A stretch of 64,000 nucleotides of DNA from JABGQS01 sp963666505 (GCA_963666505.2 CAXXXL010000005.1:1-64000); one strand, 5' to 3'; shown: positions 27,453 to 37,145, counted from the stretch's first letter. The notes: generated from the letters alone by a model not told the origin. A program made the numbers and translations.

Positions 27453-29009
27453 ATGAAGATTTTAGTAGTTGACGATGAGCCTCTTGTAAGAAGAGGAATA
27501 ATCAGCATGCTGGAGCAGGACATAGAAGACGCCGAAATAGTTGGAGAGGCCGGAACTGGAAACGCTGCAATCAAAATAATCGAAAAAGAAAACCCTGAAG
27601 TGGTTCTGACAGATATAATAATGCCTTCGATGAATGGTATCGAGCTTCTAAAATGGACTATGCTTCATAGGCCTGAGATTAAGTCAGTCGTTCTTAGCTG
27701 CCATCAGGAGTTTCAGTATGTTAAAGATGCGTTTCTTTACGGTGCTGTAGACTACGTTTTAAAATATGATATTGACAAGCAGGCGCTTATAGAGATGATA
27801 GAGACGCTGCAAAAAGCGCTTGTGGAAGATAAAAAGATAGCGGGAACTGAACAGGCAGATTTTTTTGATAACGACCTTGATATGATAAAAAGCAGCTTTA
27901 TTAGGAATATTATCAATGGGCGGATAGTCGAAGAAGCGGAGATATTCAGCAAGGCAAAAAAATATCAGCTTTCTATAAACTTAATTGAACCCTCATATAT
28001 TTTAAGTATAGCTATAGACAACAAGCAAAGTGTCGGCAAAGAGAAAAAAGACAAGTACGTAAAAGAATTCCAGGGTATAGCGAAATCAGTGTTGTTGGAA
28101 AGCTGCGGCTTCGAACTAGTATACGAAGGACAGCATAGTTTTATAGTGATTCTGCAGCCAAAGACAGATGATTTTTCAATAAACAGCGCATGCACCACGC
28201 TGCAGTGTAAAATAGAATCAAGCTTTAATATCGGCTTGTCCATAGGGATATCGCAAAGCGGAAACAACTTTAAGCACTATGCTGAGATGCTCTCTTCGGC
28301 CAAGAAGGCTCTGGAACAGAAATTTTTCAAGGATAGCTCAAGCATAGTTTTTTCCGAAGATTTCGGTCAGCAGATGGACGATACTCAGGCAAAAAACGTA
28401 AAGAAAAGTATAATACAGAGCATAGGAGAGTCGAATCTTAGCGATGCGTTGCTAAAGCTGGGGACTCTTTATAAACTGCTTAAAGATACTGAATGCTGCA
28501 CAGTGCTTCAGGCAAAGCTTATATATATATCATTGGAAGAAGCGCTCGTTAATTCAGTAAAAGATCAGATAAAGGACATAACGACAAGCAATAAGGAAAT
28601 ATTGGAGAGTGAATTTCTATATGATTTGAACGAGCTTTTAAAAGAAAAGCTGGTATCGGCTGCAAACCGGGTAATAAGAATAGTCGACATAAAAGAATGC
28701 TCGAGCCCAACACATAAAACAGTAGTTTATATTAATTCATATTACTCCGACAATACAATAAGCTTGGAGTTGATAGCGGGCAAGTTCGGGTATACTCCTG
28801 CATACCTTAGTAGGCTGTTTAAAAAAGAAACCGGCAAGAATCTTGTTGACTATGTAAACGAAGTTCGAATATACGCAGCTAAAAAGCTGCTCAGGCAGAC
28901 GGATAAAAAAGTATACGAGGTTGCAGAACAGGTTGGATACAGCAATTATAACTATTTCAGCAAGGTTTTTAAGCAGTACGAGGGAGTCTCACCGTCAGAA
29001 TTTTCGTAA
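27453..29009 (+). CDS. YesN-type response regulator with AraC DNA-binding domain
   Basis: 518 residues with GAGAGGG upstream. The receiver (1-120) has DDEPLVRRG and the phospho-acceptor in VVLTDIIMPSMNG. A middle region of about 280 residues is typical of YesN proteins. The C-terminal AraC domain (about 430-518) has two helix-turn-helix motifs: ISLELIAGKFGYTPAYLSRL and KVYEVAEQVGYSNYNYFSKV. It is intact although its sensor and kinase are both disrupted. In the related XylFII-LytS-YesN system YesN activates the adjacent ABC importer; the terminator after this gene leaves that operon with its own promoter, which fits. Confidence 0.93.
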   Translation: MKILVVDDEPLVRRGIISMLEQDIEDAEIVGEAGTGNAAIKIIEKENPEVVLTDIIMPSMNGIELLKWTMLHRPEIKSVVLSCHQEFQYVKDAFLYGAVDYVLKYDIDKQALIEMIETLQKALVEDKKIAGTEQADFFDNDLDMIKSSFIRNIINGRIVEEAEIFSKAKKYQLSINLIEPSYILSIAIDNKQSVGKEKKDKYVKEFQGIAKSVLLESCGFELVYEGQHSFIVILQPKTDDFSINSACTTLQCKIESSFNIGLSIGISQSGNNFKHYAEMLSSAKKALEQKFFKDSSSIVFSEDFGQQMDDTQAKNVKKSIIQSIGESNLSDALLKLGTLYKLLKDTECCTVLQAKLIYISLEEALVNSVKDQIKDITTSNKEILESEFLYDLNELLKEKLVSAANRVIRIVDIKECSSPTHKTVVYINSYYSDNTISLELIAGKFGYTPAYLSRLFKKETGKNLVDYVNEVRIYAAKKLLRQTDKKVYEVAEQVGYSNYNYFSKVFKQYEGVSPSEFS

Positions 29010-29024
29010 GAGAAAACAATATAC

Positions 29025-29054
29025 AGAGCCTGTATACACGCAGGCTCTTTTTTT
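29025..29054 (+). terminator. Rho-independent terminator after the YesN gene
   Basis: AGAGCCTG (29025-29032) pairs with CAGGCTCT (29041-29048) around an 8-base loop, followed by six or more T. It separates the regulator from the transporter operon. Confidence 0.85.
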
Positions 29055-29214
29055 ATGCATTTTTTTGATATTTTGATGTTTTATCAGCAACAGAGGCGTT
29101 TTGGAAATAAAAATAGATATCTTTTGGGGTGATAATGTTAATTCAATTTTTAGCTCTTTTCAAATACCATTTATGACAGGATTGTATCCTATTAAAAAAT
29201 TAGGAGGAAAAGAC

Positions 29215-30210
29215 ATGAGGAAAATCTTAAGTATTTTACTGGCGGTTGCCATGCTTGCTATCATCTTCTCTGGTTGTGCACAGGAAGCAGCAACAGACAT
29301 GGATGCCGCTGATACGGCAGACTACAGCGACGAGCTATACATAGGTGTATACTGCCTCGGTGATCTTGAGTATTTCTATGATCACAAGATTGGTCTTGCT
29401 GCAGCAGGAGAGATGATGGGTGTTCAGACTAAGTATGTTGGCCCGCCGGACTACGACATTGATGCGATGGTTACTGCATTTGAGCAGGCGATTGCAGAAC
29501 AGCCGGACGGAATAATCACATTTGGTGCAGAAGCGGCGCTAGCGCCTGTTATAGATAAAGCGGAAGCAGCAGGTATACCAGTCATAACAGTTGACGGCGA
29601 TGTATCGGCTTCAAACAGAACAAGCTTTGTTGGCACAGGCAACTATTCAGCCGGATACCTTGGCGGCACAAAGCTCGGCGAAACGCTTGACGGCGAAGGT
29701 TCAGTTATAATCCTCACAGAACCGGGAGTGGAGCTTCATGACGAAAGAGCTCAAGGGTATACGGACGCTCTTGGTGAGTTTGGCGGAATAGAGGTAGTGC
29801 AGGTTGGAGATACAAAAGCAGACCCGGTCCACACTCTCCAGATAGTAGCGGCAATGCTGCAGCAGTATCCTGACATCGACGGTATAGGCTGCACAGACGC
29901 AGTCGGCGGCGCAGCAGCAGCAACGGCTGTAGAGGAAGCTGGCCTTGCAGGGCAGGTAAAGATAATATCCATGGACAGAGACAGAACAGTGCTTGAAAAG
30001 ATAGGTGAAGGAGTTGTAACTGGAACGATAGTTCAGAAATCCGCCATGATGCCTTTCTATGCACTGCAGATACTCTTTGCAATGAAGCATGCAAACGTTG
30101 AGATTTCAACAGACAACGCTGCAGCTGGCATTACACTCGCTCCGAATTCAATCGACACGGGTGTTATCTATGTAGATGAAACAAATGCAGAGTTCTTCAT
30201 AAGAGACTAG
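29215..30210 (+). CDS. Sugar ABC transporter substrate-binding lipoprotein (cassette 1)
   Basis: 331 residues from the ATG at 29215, with AGGAGG eight bases upstream; a TTG frame reaching 29101 is rejected. The lipoprotein signal ends FSGC. The mature domain is a family 4 (ribose/xylose-type) binding protein: GVYCLGDLEYF, DGIITFGAE, TVDGDV, FVGTGNY, ILTEPGVELHDERAQGY and IISMDRD. It is a close paralogue of the sensory protein at 24610, consistent with both binding the same sugar. A hairpin then the ATPase and permease genes follow. Binding-residue detail is not enough to name the sugar; a pentose is a reasonable guess from the XylF-like context. Confidence 0.9.
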   Translation: MRKILSILLAVAMLAIIFSGCAQEAATDMDAADTADYSDELYIGVYCLGDLEYFYDHKIGLAAAGEMMGVQTKYVGPPDYDIDAMVTAFEQAIAEQPDGIITFGAEAALAPVIDKAEAAGIPVITVDGDVSASNRTSFVGTGNYSAGYLGGTKLGETLDGEGSVIILTEPGVELHDERAQGYTDALGEFGGIEVVQVGDTKADPVHTLQIVAAMLQQYPDIDGIGCTDAVGGAAAATAVEEAGLAGQVKIISMDRDRTVLEKIGEGVVTGTIVQKSAMMPFYALQILFAMKHANVEISTDNAAAGITLAPNSIDTGVIYVDETNAEFFIRD

Positions 30211-30245
30211 GACGAAGTAACTAACTAAATTAACAATTGGAACGG

Positions 30246-30274
30246 CGGGAGGCATGGCTCTGTCACGCCTCCCG
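30246..30274 (+). promoter_or_regulatory. Intercistronic stem-loop between binding protein and ATPase genes (cassette 1)
   Basis: CGGGAGGC (30246-30253) pairs perfectly with GCCTCCCG (30267-30274) over a 13-base loop. The weak ATTTTGT after it makes partial termination or mRNA stabilisation more likely than full termination. Comparable hairpins occupy the same position in the other two cassettes. Confidence 0.65.
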
Positions 30275-30301
30275 ATTTTGTAAAAGGAGATTTTCGTTAT
30301 T

Positions 30302-31810
30302 ATGCAGGAAAACTATGTACTTGAAGCAAAAGGCATATCAAAGCTTTTCCCCGGTGTGCTGGCTCTGGATAAGGTTGACTTTAAACTGAGAAAAAGCGAA
30401 GTACATGCAGTAGTAGGAGAGAACGGTGCCGGCAAGTCAACACTTATGCATGTTCTTGGTGGCATACATAGGCCAAACAACGGTCATATCTTTATGAACG
30501 GCGAAGAGATAGTATGCAAAAGCCCGACTGATGCACAGGAACAAGGGATAGGGATAGTGTTCCAAGAGCTTTCGCTTATACCAGAGCTGAGCGTAGCGGA
30601 AAACATATTCACGAAGAACCAGCCGGCTAATAAGCTTGGTATAATATCAAAAGAAAAACTAAAAATGCAGACAAAAAAGTTACTAGAGACATTTAAAGAA
30701 GACATTAATCCGCTGATGCCCGTTAAGTTCCTTACCATAGCAAAGCAGCAGGTGGTTGAAATATTAAAAGCTATATCCACTAAACCAAAGGTGCTTATAC
30801 TTGACGAGCCTACGTCATCGCTGACACAGGTAGAAACAATGAGGCTATTCGAGAATATCCGGACGCTTAAAAACTCAGGTATATCAATAATTTATATATC
30901 CCATCACCTTCAGGAGATTTTCGAGATAGCCGACAGGGCTACAGTCCTAAAAGACGGGAAATTCGTAGATACGGTAAACACCAGTGATGTGGATGAAGAA
31001 AGAATAGTAAGCCTGATGGTAGGCAGAGACGTATCACATGAATATGTAGACAGGCAAAATAAAATAGATTATAAAAAAGTGGTTCTTGAAACTAAAGCTC
31101 TTACTCATGAATCGCTTTTCAGAGATATTTCTATAGAAGTGCACGCAGGAGAGATACTCGGAATGGCAGGTCTCATCGGAGCAGGACGTAGTGAATTCGC
31201 CCGGACGCTCTTTGGTCTGGATAAAGCAAAGTCAGGGGAAGTTTTTCTTGAAGGCAGGCCAATTAAAGCCAGCTCCTCAACCGAAGCAATCGGTCTTGGG
31301 ATAGCGTACACATCAGAGAACAGGAAGCTTGAAGGCCTTTATCTTAATTCAACTATAAAAGAAAACTGCGTGTCCCCAAGGCTCGACAGGTTTTCAAAAA
31401 AAATCCTTGGTATTCTCGATAACAAGCTGATGGAGGATTATGCAAAGATGTGTGTTGAAAAGTTCAATATATCGACGCCGTCCATAGGTCAGTTTGCAAG
31501 GAATCTTTCGGGCGGCAACCAGCAGAAAGTGCTCTTGTCGATGTGGCTTGGCATCCAGCCAAAGGTGCTTATAGCGGACGAGCCGACAAAGGGCGTGGAT
31601 GTTGGCGCCAAAGCAGAGATATACGAGATACTAAAAAAGCTTGCAGACTCAGGAGTCGCAGTTATAGTAATATCTTCAGACCTCTTAGAGGTTCTCAGCA
31701 TAAGCGACAACATTGTAGTGATGAAAAGTGGCAGGATTGTCGGCGAAATGAACAATAAAGAAGCAAACGAAGAAAACATAATTTCATACGCTACAGGCGT
31801 TAGAGTTTAG
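30302..31810 (+). CDS. Sugar ABC transporter ATPase, two-domain RbsA/XylG type (cassette 1)
   Basis: 502 residues. The N-terminal domain has Walker A GENGAGKST near residue 39 and Walker B VLILDEPTSSL; the C-terminal domain has the usual degenerate P-loop (LIGAGRSE), signature LSGGNQQK and Walker B VLIADEPTKGVD. The first domain's signature is atypical (FLTIAKQQV), as in many RbsA-like proteins. It powers import of the sugar bound by the protein at 29215 through the permease at 31828 (17 bp downstream). Confidence 0.95.
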   Translation: MQENYVLEAKGISKLFPGVLALDKVDFKLRKSEVHAVVGENGAGKSTLMHVLGGIHRPNNGHIFMNGEEIVCKSPTDAQEQGIGIVFQELSLIPELSVAENIFTKNQPANKLGIISKEKLKMQTKKLLETFKEDINPLMPVKFLTIAKQQVVEILKAISTKPKVLILDEPTSSLTQVETMRLFENIRTLKNSGISIIYISHHLQEIFEIADRATVLKDGKFVDTVNTSDVDEERIVSLMVGRDVSHEYVDRQNKIDYKKVVLETKALTHESLFRDISIEVHAGEILGMAGLIGAGRSEFARTLFGLDKAKSGEVFLEGRPIKASSSTEAIGLGIAYTSENRKLEGLYLNSTIKENCVSPRLDRFSKKILGILDNKLMEDYAKMCVEKFNISTPSIGQFARNLSGGNQQKVLLSMWLGIQPKVLIADEPTKGVDVGAKAEIYEILKKLADSGVAVIVISSDLLEVLSISDNIVVMKSGRIVGEMNNKEANEENIISYATGVRV

Positions 31811-31827
31811 TATTGGAGGAGACAGAC

Positions 31828-32823
31828 ATGATTAAAGTAAAGGATTGGGTCAAAAAAATATTTGAAGCAAGAGAGTCCGTGCTGGTGGTGCTTATAATAC
31901 TAGGTTCGATAGTACTCAGTATCGTTTCAAAAAAGTTTTTTACATTCGGCAATATTAAAGCGATTTTCCTGGGTCTCAGCGTTGAAGCGATGATAGCGGC
32001 AGGTATGGCAGTGCTTCTTGTATCGGGCGGTCTCGATTTATCGATAGGTTCAACAATGGCGCTCTCGGGCGTAATCACATGTTTGTTCATCAACAGCGGT
32101 GTGCCTGTAGTAATAAGTATAATAATCGGCCTGCTCATTGGCGCCCTTATCGGCCTTATAAGCGGCACGATAATATCAAGGTGGAATATAAATCCGTTTA
32201 TTGTTACGCTTGGGATGATGCAGATCATCAGGGGTTTCGTACTCATTTTTGCAAAGGGTGTCACGGTAATAAACCTTCCGGATTCATATAAAGCTATAGG
32301 ACAGGGTTTGGTAGGGGGAGCAAACGGAATACAGATACCTATAATAATCACTCTGGCAATAGTAATAATTTTCGATCTATTGCTAAGAAAAACGAAATTT
32401 TTCAGGCAGAGCTATTACGTCGGCGGCAACGAAAAAGCTGCAATTATGACGGGTATAAAAGTTAAGAAAGTCAAGATAACCAACTATATCATTGTAAGCG
32501 TTCTTGCAGCGCTTGCGGGTATAGTTATGTCAGCGAGGCTGTCAAGTGCTTCAACAAACATAGGGCAGGGTCTGGAGATGAAGGTAATAACAGCATGCGT
32601 GATCGGCGGGGCCAGTCTTTCCGGCGGAGAAGGAACGGTTCTCGGTGCTTTCCTTGGTTCGCTACTTATGGCGATAATAATCAACGCTCTTAATATGATG
32701 GGCGTTGATGTATACTGGCAGAACGTTATGACTGGTGCAATACTAATATTTGCAGTAGTTCTTGATACAGTTCTGAAGCGCAGGCGAGAAAATGCCGTCA
32801 ATGTCGTAAAAGTCAAGGCATAG
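31828..32823 (+). CDS. Sugar ABC transporter permease, RbsC type (cassette 1)
   Basis: 331 residues from the ATG at 31828, with GGAGGA seven bases upstream; the TTG at 31813 overlaps that site and is rejected. About nine to ten membrane segments. Family marks are VSGGLDLSIGSTMALSG near residue 70 and VIGGASLSGGEGTVLGAFLG near residue 255. It forms the channel of cassette 1. The decayed 5' end of an SDR gene follows directly, copying the order seen after the permease of cassette 2. Confidence 0.94.
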   Translation: MIKVKDWVKKIFEARESVLVVLIILGSIVLSIVSKKFFTFGNIKAIFLGLSVEAMIAAGMAVLLVSGGLDLSIGSTMALSGVITCLFINSGVPVVISIIIGLLIGALIGLISGTIISRWNINPFIVTLGMMQIIRGFVLIFAKGVTVINLPDSYKAIGQGLVGGANGIQIPIIITLAIVIIFDLLLRKTKFFRQSYYVGGNEKAAIMTGIKVKKVKITNYIIVSVLAALAGIVMSARLSSASTNIGQGLEMKVITACVIGGASLSGGEGTVLGAFLGSLLMAIIINALNMMGVDVYWQNVMTGAILIFAVVLDTVLKRRRENAVNVVKVKA

Positions 32824-32858
32824 TTTCACCGCTTATTTGGATTTAAAGGGGGCAGTTT

Positions 32859-32982
32859 ATAAGACTTAAAGACAAGGTTTGTGTAGTGACAGGATGCAGA
32901 GAATTAATTTGCAAAGAGATTGTTTTAAGACTTACTCAGGAAGGCGGAAAAGTTGTGTGCCTCTCTAGAAGGACACTCTGTA
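32859..32982 (+). pseudogene. 5' remnant of an SDR dehydrogenase gene, copy of the gene at 39756
   Basis: From 32859 the sequence aligns without gaps to the first 122 bases of the SDR gene at 39756, with about 21 differences (about 83% identity). The start codon is ATA in place of ATG, and the NAD-binding TGCGAGIGK motif has become TGCRELICK. The frame remains open to a stop near 33003 but homology ends near 32982. The rest of the gene is gone. It shows that cassette 1 once had, or is a copy of an operon that had, the same dehydrogenase after its permease. Confidence 0.8.
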
Positions 32983-33010
32983 TTATGAACCGGTTGTTGA
33001 GGTAACGAAT

Positions 33011-34948
33011 ATGTATTTATCAAAAAAGTCATTTGTAACAGAGCTGATGCGGATGAACGAAGAGAGTATTTCAATGAAAGCCGATGTGTATAGTTTTGAT
33101 AAAGATGATGATAATAGTACCGTTGTATTGTCGAAAAAGCTCGCAGGTATTGAAAATATTTATATTCAATCCGTAGATCATCCCCAGGGGATCGAAGGCA
33201 TAAGACACTCAAATGATTTTTTTGAAATACTGTATTCACCTTCCGGGGATATAACTTTAGAAATATACGGCCGGGAAGAAGTGCTGAATAAAAACGAAAC
33301 GCTTTTTTTAAACAAAAATGTAGTTTATAAGGTGAGCAAAGTTCTGAGCGATACTGACCTTCTCTGTCATGTTTTTGTGAATGAAGAATTGTTCGATGAC
33401 GATTTTTTTCATCTGCTGCAGGAAAATAATGTTTTTTCGCTGTTTATAGTCAAATCCATGTTACTTTCGAGCATGTATAAGGACTATATAAAGACAAAAA
33501 ATATTGATAAAACTGTATTTATATTGTTGGATCTTCTGCGAAGGCAAACAAAATATAAAAACAGCAGTAGAGAAATTTTAATTTCTTATTGTGCCATATT
33601 ATTCGACAAACTTAAGGATTTTGAAAACAATCTGCTTGAAACGGATGAGTTTATCTGTTATTACAGAAAAAATGCTCAGATATTAAGGATAATCGGCTAT
33701 ATACGAAAGAATTATCAAAATGCTGATTTAAAATCGGTTGCTGAGAACGTACATCTGCACTCCAACTATTTATGCAATCTTGTAAAGTCTGTGACCGGAA
33801 AAACATTTACGGAACTGCTTAACAGCATCAAAGTTCAAGCAGCGAAATATATGCTTGAAAGCACAGATTTGAGTATTGAATATGTCTCCGCAGCCGTTGG
33901 CTACGACAACACCAGCTACTTTTATAAAACCTTTAAAAAAATCATAGGGAAAACACCGGGCGAATGCAGAATAGACGGCTGCCAAAAGCAAAACAACCCT
34001 ATTGCGTATACAAAAAGTATATATTCAGCAAGCTACAATGATATTGCATACCTCACATCGCACAAACTGATTTACAACAGGGATGACAATCCAAAGATTG
34101 CATTTATGCCTATGGGAACGGAATTGAATTATTATATGGTTTCGATAGAAAATGGGCTGTTTGATGTAATTCATGATAGAAGCGTTGAATTGTATACTGC
34201 AGCTCCTAAAAACGCTGCAGACAGCAAAAAGCAAATCAAAATACTCAAAGAAGTGATAGAACAAAAGCCACATGCAATTATTATTTGCTCACATGATCTT
34301 TATCTAGCGGCGCCGCTTTTTCGAAAGGCGATAGAGACGGGCATCGCAATTTGTCTGATAAACCATGACAATATTAATTTGCCGGTACCTGTTCATGCAG
34401 TTGTAGGGTATAGGCAAAAGGAAGCGACAAGAAGAATGGGGGCATATATTACAGAAAAGTTTTGCAGCGGTAATGTAAAGGCAGGGATTATTAGGGGCGT
34501 TCCGGGATATCATTCAACAGAAAGATTCATGGGCTTTATTGAGCCGCTGGCAGGCAGAGAGAACTTCAGCATCACATCAATACAAAACGGACTTTGGACG
34601 GAGCAGAGCGGCTTTGACACAGCGCATCAGATGCTGCTTGAACATCCGGAAATAAATCTCATTTTTGCAGAAAATGACCATCAGGCTGTAGGCGCCATCA
34701 AGGCTGCAAGACAATTGAGACGGCTGGATGTAAAAATTTTCGGACACGACGGGGCAGTTTCCGGGCTCAGAAACATTGTGTCCGGCCGACTTACAGCAAC
34801 AACCGACACCCATCCTGTGGAAATGGGAAACATGGCTATCATGTCGGTGCTAAATTGTCTTGACGGAAATATTACAGGAAGCTTTATAGAAACTCCGACG
34901 GATATAGTGGATAAAAGAAATGTTGTAACGGCGCTTGTGAATAATTAA
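33011..34948 (+). CDS. AraC-family regulator with a C-terminal periplasmic-binding-protein sensor domain
   Basis: 645 residues. The N-terminal 220 residues contain a cupin-like segment (DFFEILYSPSGDITLEIYG). An AraC double helix-turn-helix follows at about 240-325: DLKSVAENVHLHSNYLCNLV and IEYVSAAVGYDNTSYFYKTF, ending GKTPGEC. The last 290 residues form a LacI/RbsB-like sugar-binding domain: KIAFMPMGTELNYYM, HAIIICSHD, INHDN, GIIRGVPGYHSTERFMGF, FAENDHQAVGA and IFGHDGAVSGL. There is no signal peptide, so it senses a cytoplasmic sugar. Enterobacterial XylR has the reverse order (sensor first, AraC last). The start codon lacks a strong Shine-Dalgarno. It sits between two sugar importers, most likely regulating the second. 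Confidence 0.88.
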   Translation: MYLSKKSFVTELMRMNEESISMKADVYSFDKDDDNSTVVLSKKLAGIENIYIQSVDHPQGIEGIRHSNDFFEILYSPSGDITLEIYGREEVLNKNETLFLNKNVVYKVSKVLSDTDLLCHVFVNEELFDDDFFHLLQENNVFSLFIVKSMLLSSMYKDYIKTKNIDKTVFILLDLLRRQTKYKNSSREILISYCAILFDKLKDFENNLLETDEFICYYRKNAQILRIIGYIRKNYQNADLKSVAENVHLHSNYLCNLVKSVTGKTFTELLNSIKVQAAKYMLESTDLSIEYVSAAVGYDNTSYFYKTFKKIIGKTPGECRIDGCQKQNNPIAYTKSIYSASYNDIAYLTSHKLIYNRDDNPKIAFMPMGTELNYYMVSIENGLFDVIHDRSVELYTAAPKNAADSKKQIKILKEVIEQKPHAIIICSHDLYLAAPLFRKAIETGIAICLINHDNINLPVPVHAVVGYRQKEATRRMGAYITEKFCSGNVKAGIIRGVPGYHSTERFMGFIEPLAGRENFSITSIQNGLWTEQSGFDTAHQMLLEHPEINLIFAENDHQAVGAIKAARQLRRLDVKIFGHDGAVSGLRNIVSGRLTATTDTHPVEMGNMAIMSVLNCLDGNITGSFIETPTDIVDKRNVVTALVNN

Positions 34949-35145
34949 ACCCAATAAGCATGCAAAGTTTTAAGCCGATTATATTAAAACAGGACAAAAA
35001 ATAGCTTTATATTAATATAGAGTATCGTTTGCTTAATATAGTTTCTTATATTTAGCAGTAACATCATAATATAATCAGTATATCAATAGATAATATAAAC
35101 ATAAGACGACTGACAAGATACAAAGTAACATGAAAGGCGGCTGAG
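34949..35145. other. Intergenic region, probable promoter for the 35146 operon
   Basis: About 200 bases of AT-rich sequence. No perfect promoter is seen; several TATATT/TATAAT-like boxes occur near 35010-35075. This is where the regulator at 33011 might bind, but no clear operator repeat was found. Confidence 0.3.
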
Positions 35146-36060
35146 TTGCATAAAGTAGTGCGTGAGGTAGTAACATATAAAAACCATAAAGAATGCATTA
35201 GGCTGAATAATGGCGTAGTTGACATTGTTGTTACAGTAAGCGAGGGGCCGAGAATTATAAGATATGGTTTTACAGGCATGCAAAACGAATTTTGTGACGA
35301 TGCGCAGATGACAATGTCTGTTAATGACGGGGAATGGCGCCTTATGGGGGGGCACAGGCTGTTGCACAGCCCTGAAGAATTTCCAAGGACATATGAACCG
35401 GATAACGAAGCTGTCAGATGGGAAAAAATACAAAACGGTGTAAGGGTGCTATATGAGCAAAACAGGATAGCCAATATAACAAAAGAAATGGAGATTACAC
35501 TTTTCCCGGAGAAGACAAAAGTACAGGTTTTGCATAGGCTTATTAACAAAAACGCATGGGCTGTTAAAACCGGTCCCTGGGCCTGTACTGTGATGGCAAA
35601 AGGCGGTACAGTCATAATCCCGTTTAATTCCAGAAAAGCGCATTTTAAAAATGGAGCAGCAGATGCCCGATATGCAACATTCTGGTCGTATACTGATACA
35701 GGTGACAGCAGGGTAAAATGGGGCTCAAAATACATTGCAGTCGGCTATGACCCGGAAGTAAAAGACAATCTTAAACTAGGGTTTTCCAATAAAGCAGGCT
35801 GGTGCGGATACATCCATCAAGATCATCTTTTTATAGTAAGAGCGGAATATATAGAAAATGCAAAATATCCGGATAATGGCTGTTCATGCGAGGTGTTCGC
35901 ATGTGACTTTATGTCCGAGATAGAGACATTAGCGCCATATAAAATACTGGCTCCGGGTGAGGAGTCAGTACACACAGAACAGTGGGAGATTCATGAGAAC
36001 GTCCGCATTACATCAATGGAAGACATAGAAATTGATAAAGCAGTAAGGCAATATATTTGA
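35146..36060 (+). CDS. Aldose-1-epimerase-like / DUF4380-type protein
   Basis: 304 residues from a TTG start with AAAGGCGG five bases upstream; no in-frame ATG is close. The N-terminal VDIVVTVSEGPRIIRYGFTG resembles the first strands of galactose-mutarotase-fold proteins of the DUF4380 group (G-R-I-I-R-F motif). The body is a long beta-sandwich pattern ending in LAPGEESVHTEQWEI. Mutarotase-fold proteins interconvert sugar anomers or bind sugars. It is the first gene of the second cassette operon (48 bp before the binding protein), supporting a role with the imported sugar. Enzymatic activity is not proved: the usual catalytic His/Glu cannot be assigned. Confidence 0.65.
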   Translation: MHKVVREVVTYKNHKECIRLNNGVVDIVVTVSEGPRIIRYGFTGMQNEFCDDAQMTMSVNDGEWRLMGGHRLLHSPEEFPRTYEPDNEAVRWEKIQNGVRVLYEQNRIANITKEMEITLFPEKTKVQVLHRLINKNAWAVKTGPWACTVMAKGGTVIIPFNSRKAHFKNGAADARYATFWSYTDTGDSRVKWGSKYIAVGYDPEVKDNLKLGFSNKAGWCGYIHQDHLFIVRAEYIENAKYPDNGCSCEVFACDFMSEIETLAPYKILAPGEESVHTEQWEIHENVRITSMEDIEIDKAVRQYI

Positions 36061-36107
36061 CGTAGACAAAATGTGTGCGTCAATAAAAGATATGTTAGGA
36101 GGAGATT

Positions 36108-37145
36108 ATGAAAAAAAAGTTAACAATTGGACTTTTGTGTCTTGTGGTGCTAATCTCGTTTTTTACAGGCTGTACTAAAACAGATGAACCTGTTCAGAAT
36201 GAAAACCAGGAGGACAATACTGTAACAGATGCAGAGGAAGCTGAAACGACTGCTGATGAAGCTACAGGAGAAAGTGTGACTGAGAGCAAAGAAATAGCAT
36301 TTATACCGCCTACGATGGGAAATCCGTTCTATACGAACACTGTAAAGGGAGCGGAAGCAGCATGTGAAGAGCTTGGGTATGAACTTTTGGTACAGGCGCC
36401 GTCGTCAGACCAAGATGCTAATGCTCAGGTTGCGATTGTGGAGAACATGATACTAAAAGGCGTTGCAGGTATTGCTGTATGCGCACTGGACTCAGCCGCT
36501 ATCGTACCTGCTATTGAAAAAGCCAACAAAGCGGGGATACCGGTTGTTGTGTTCAATACACTGACAGACCTTGACGGCGGGGATGTGTATTCTTATGTCG
36601 GATATGATGAAGCTGCCGGAGCTGCTATGATAGCGGATTGGGTTGCTGAAAACGGCCAAGATCCGATCAATGTGCTTATGCTGCTAGGCTTACCCGGGTT
36701 CCACGCGACATTAAGAGAAGACGGCTTTGTGAACCGGGTGGAAGCAATGTATACAGATAGAATAAACATCGTTGCTCGTGAGGTGGCTGACTGGAATACC
36801 GAAAAAGGGTTAAACGTAACACAAAACCAGCTGCAGACTTTCCCGGAGATTAATGTGATTTACGGGGCGAACGACGACTGCGCTCTTGGGGGAGCGCAGG
36901 CGGCAACACAGGCAGGAAGGACGGATGTATTGAGCATCGGTATAGACGGTAATCCGTCTACGATGGAAGCAATTGAACGGGGCGATTTATCTGCTACGTT
37001 GTATGTGAATCCGTATGGTATCGGATTCGGAGCGATAGGAGCGCTTGATGATGCAATAAACGATATACAAAAACCTGAGAACAATAAGATCGCAGTTGAT
37101 ATTGCTGTGGTAGATATCAAAACAGTAGCTGACTATTTAGAATAG
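36108..37145 (+). CDS. Sugar ABC transporter substrate-binding lipoprotein (cassette 2)
   Basis: 345 residues with AGGAGGAG upstream. Lipobox FTGC near residue 21, then a long acidic Glu/Thr linker to about residue 62. The binding domain reads IAFIPPTMGNPFYTNTVKGAE, QVAIVENMI, GIPVVVFNT and YGANDDCALGGAQAA, the pattern of ribose-type family 4 binding proteins. It is more distant from the cassette 1 protein than that is from its sensor paralogue, so it probably takes a different sugar. Confidence 0.92.
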   Translation: MKKKLTIGLLCLVVLISFFTGCTKTDEPVQNENQEDNTVTDAEEAETTADEATGESVTESKEIAFIPPTMGNPFYTNTVKGAEAACEELGYELLVQAPSSDQDANAQVAIVENMILKGVAGIAVCALDSAAIVPAIEKANKAGIPVVVFNTLTDLDGGDVYSYVGYDEAAGAAMIADWVAENGQDPINVLMLLGLPGFHATLREDGFVNRVEAMYTDRINIVAREVADWNTEKGLNVTQNQLQTFPEINVIYGANDDCALGGAQAATQAGRTDVLSIGIDGNPSTMEAIERGDLSATLYVNPYGIGFGAIGALDDAINDIQKPENNKIAVDIAVVDIKTVADYLE

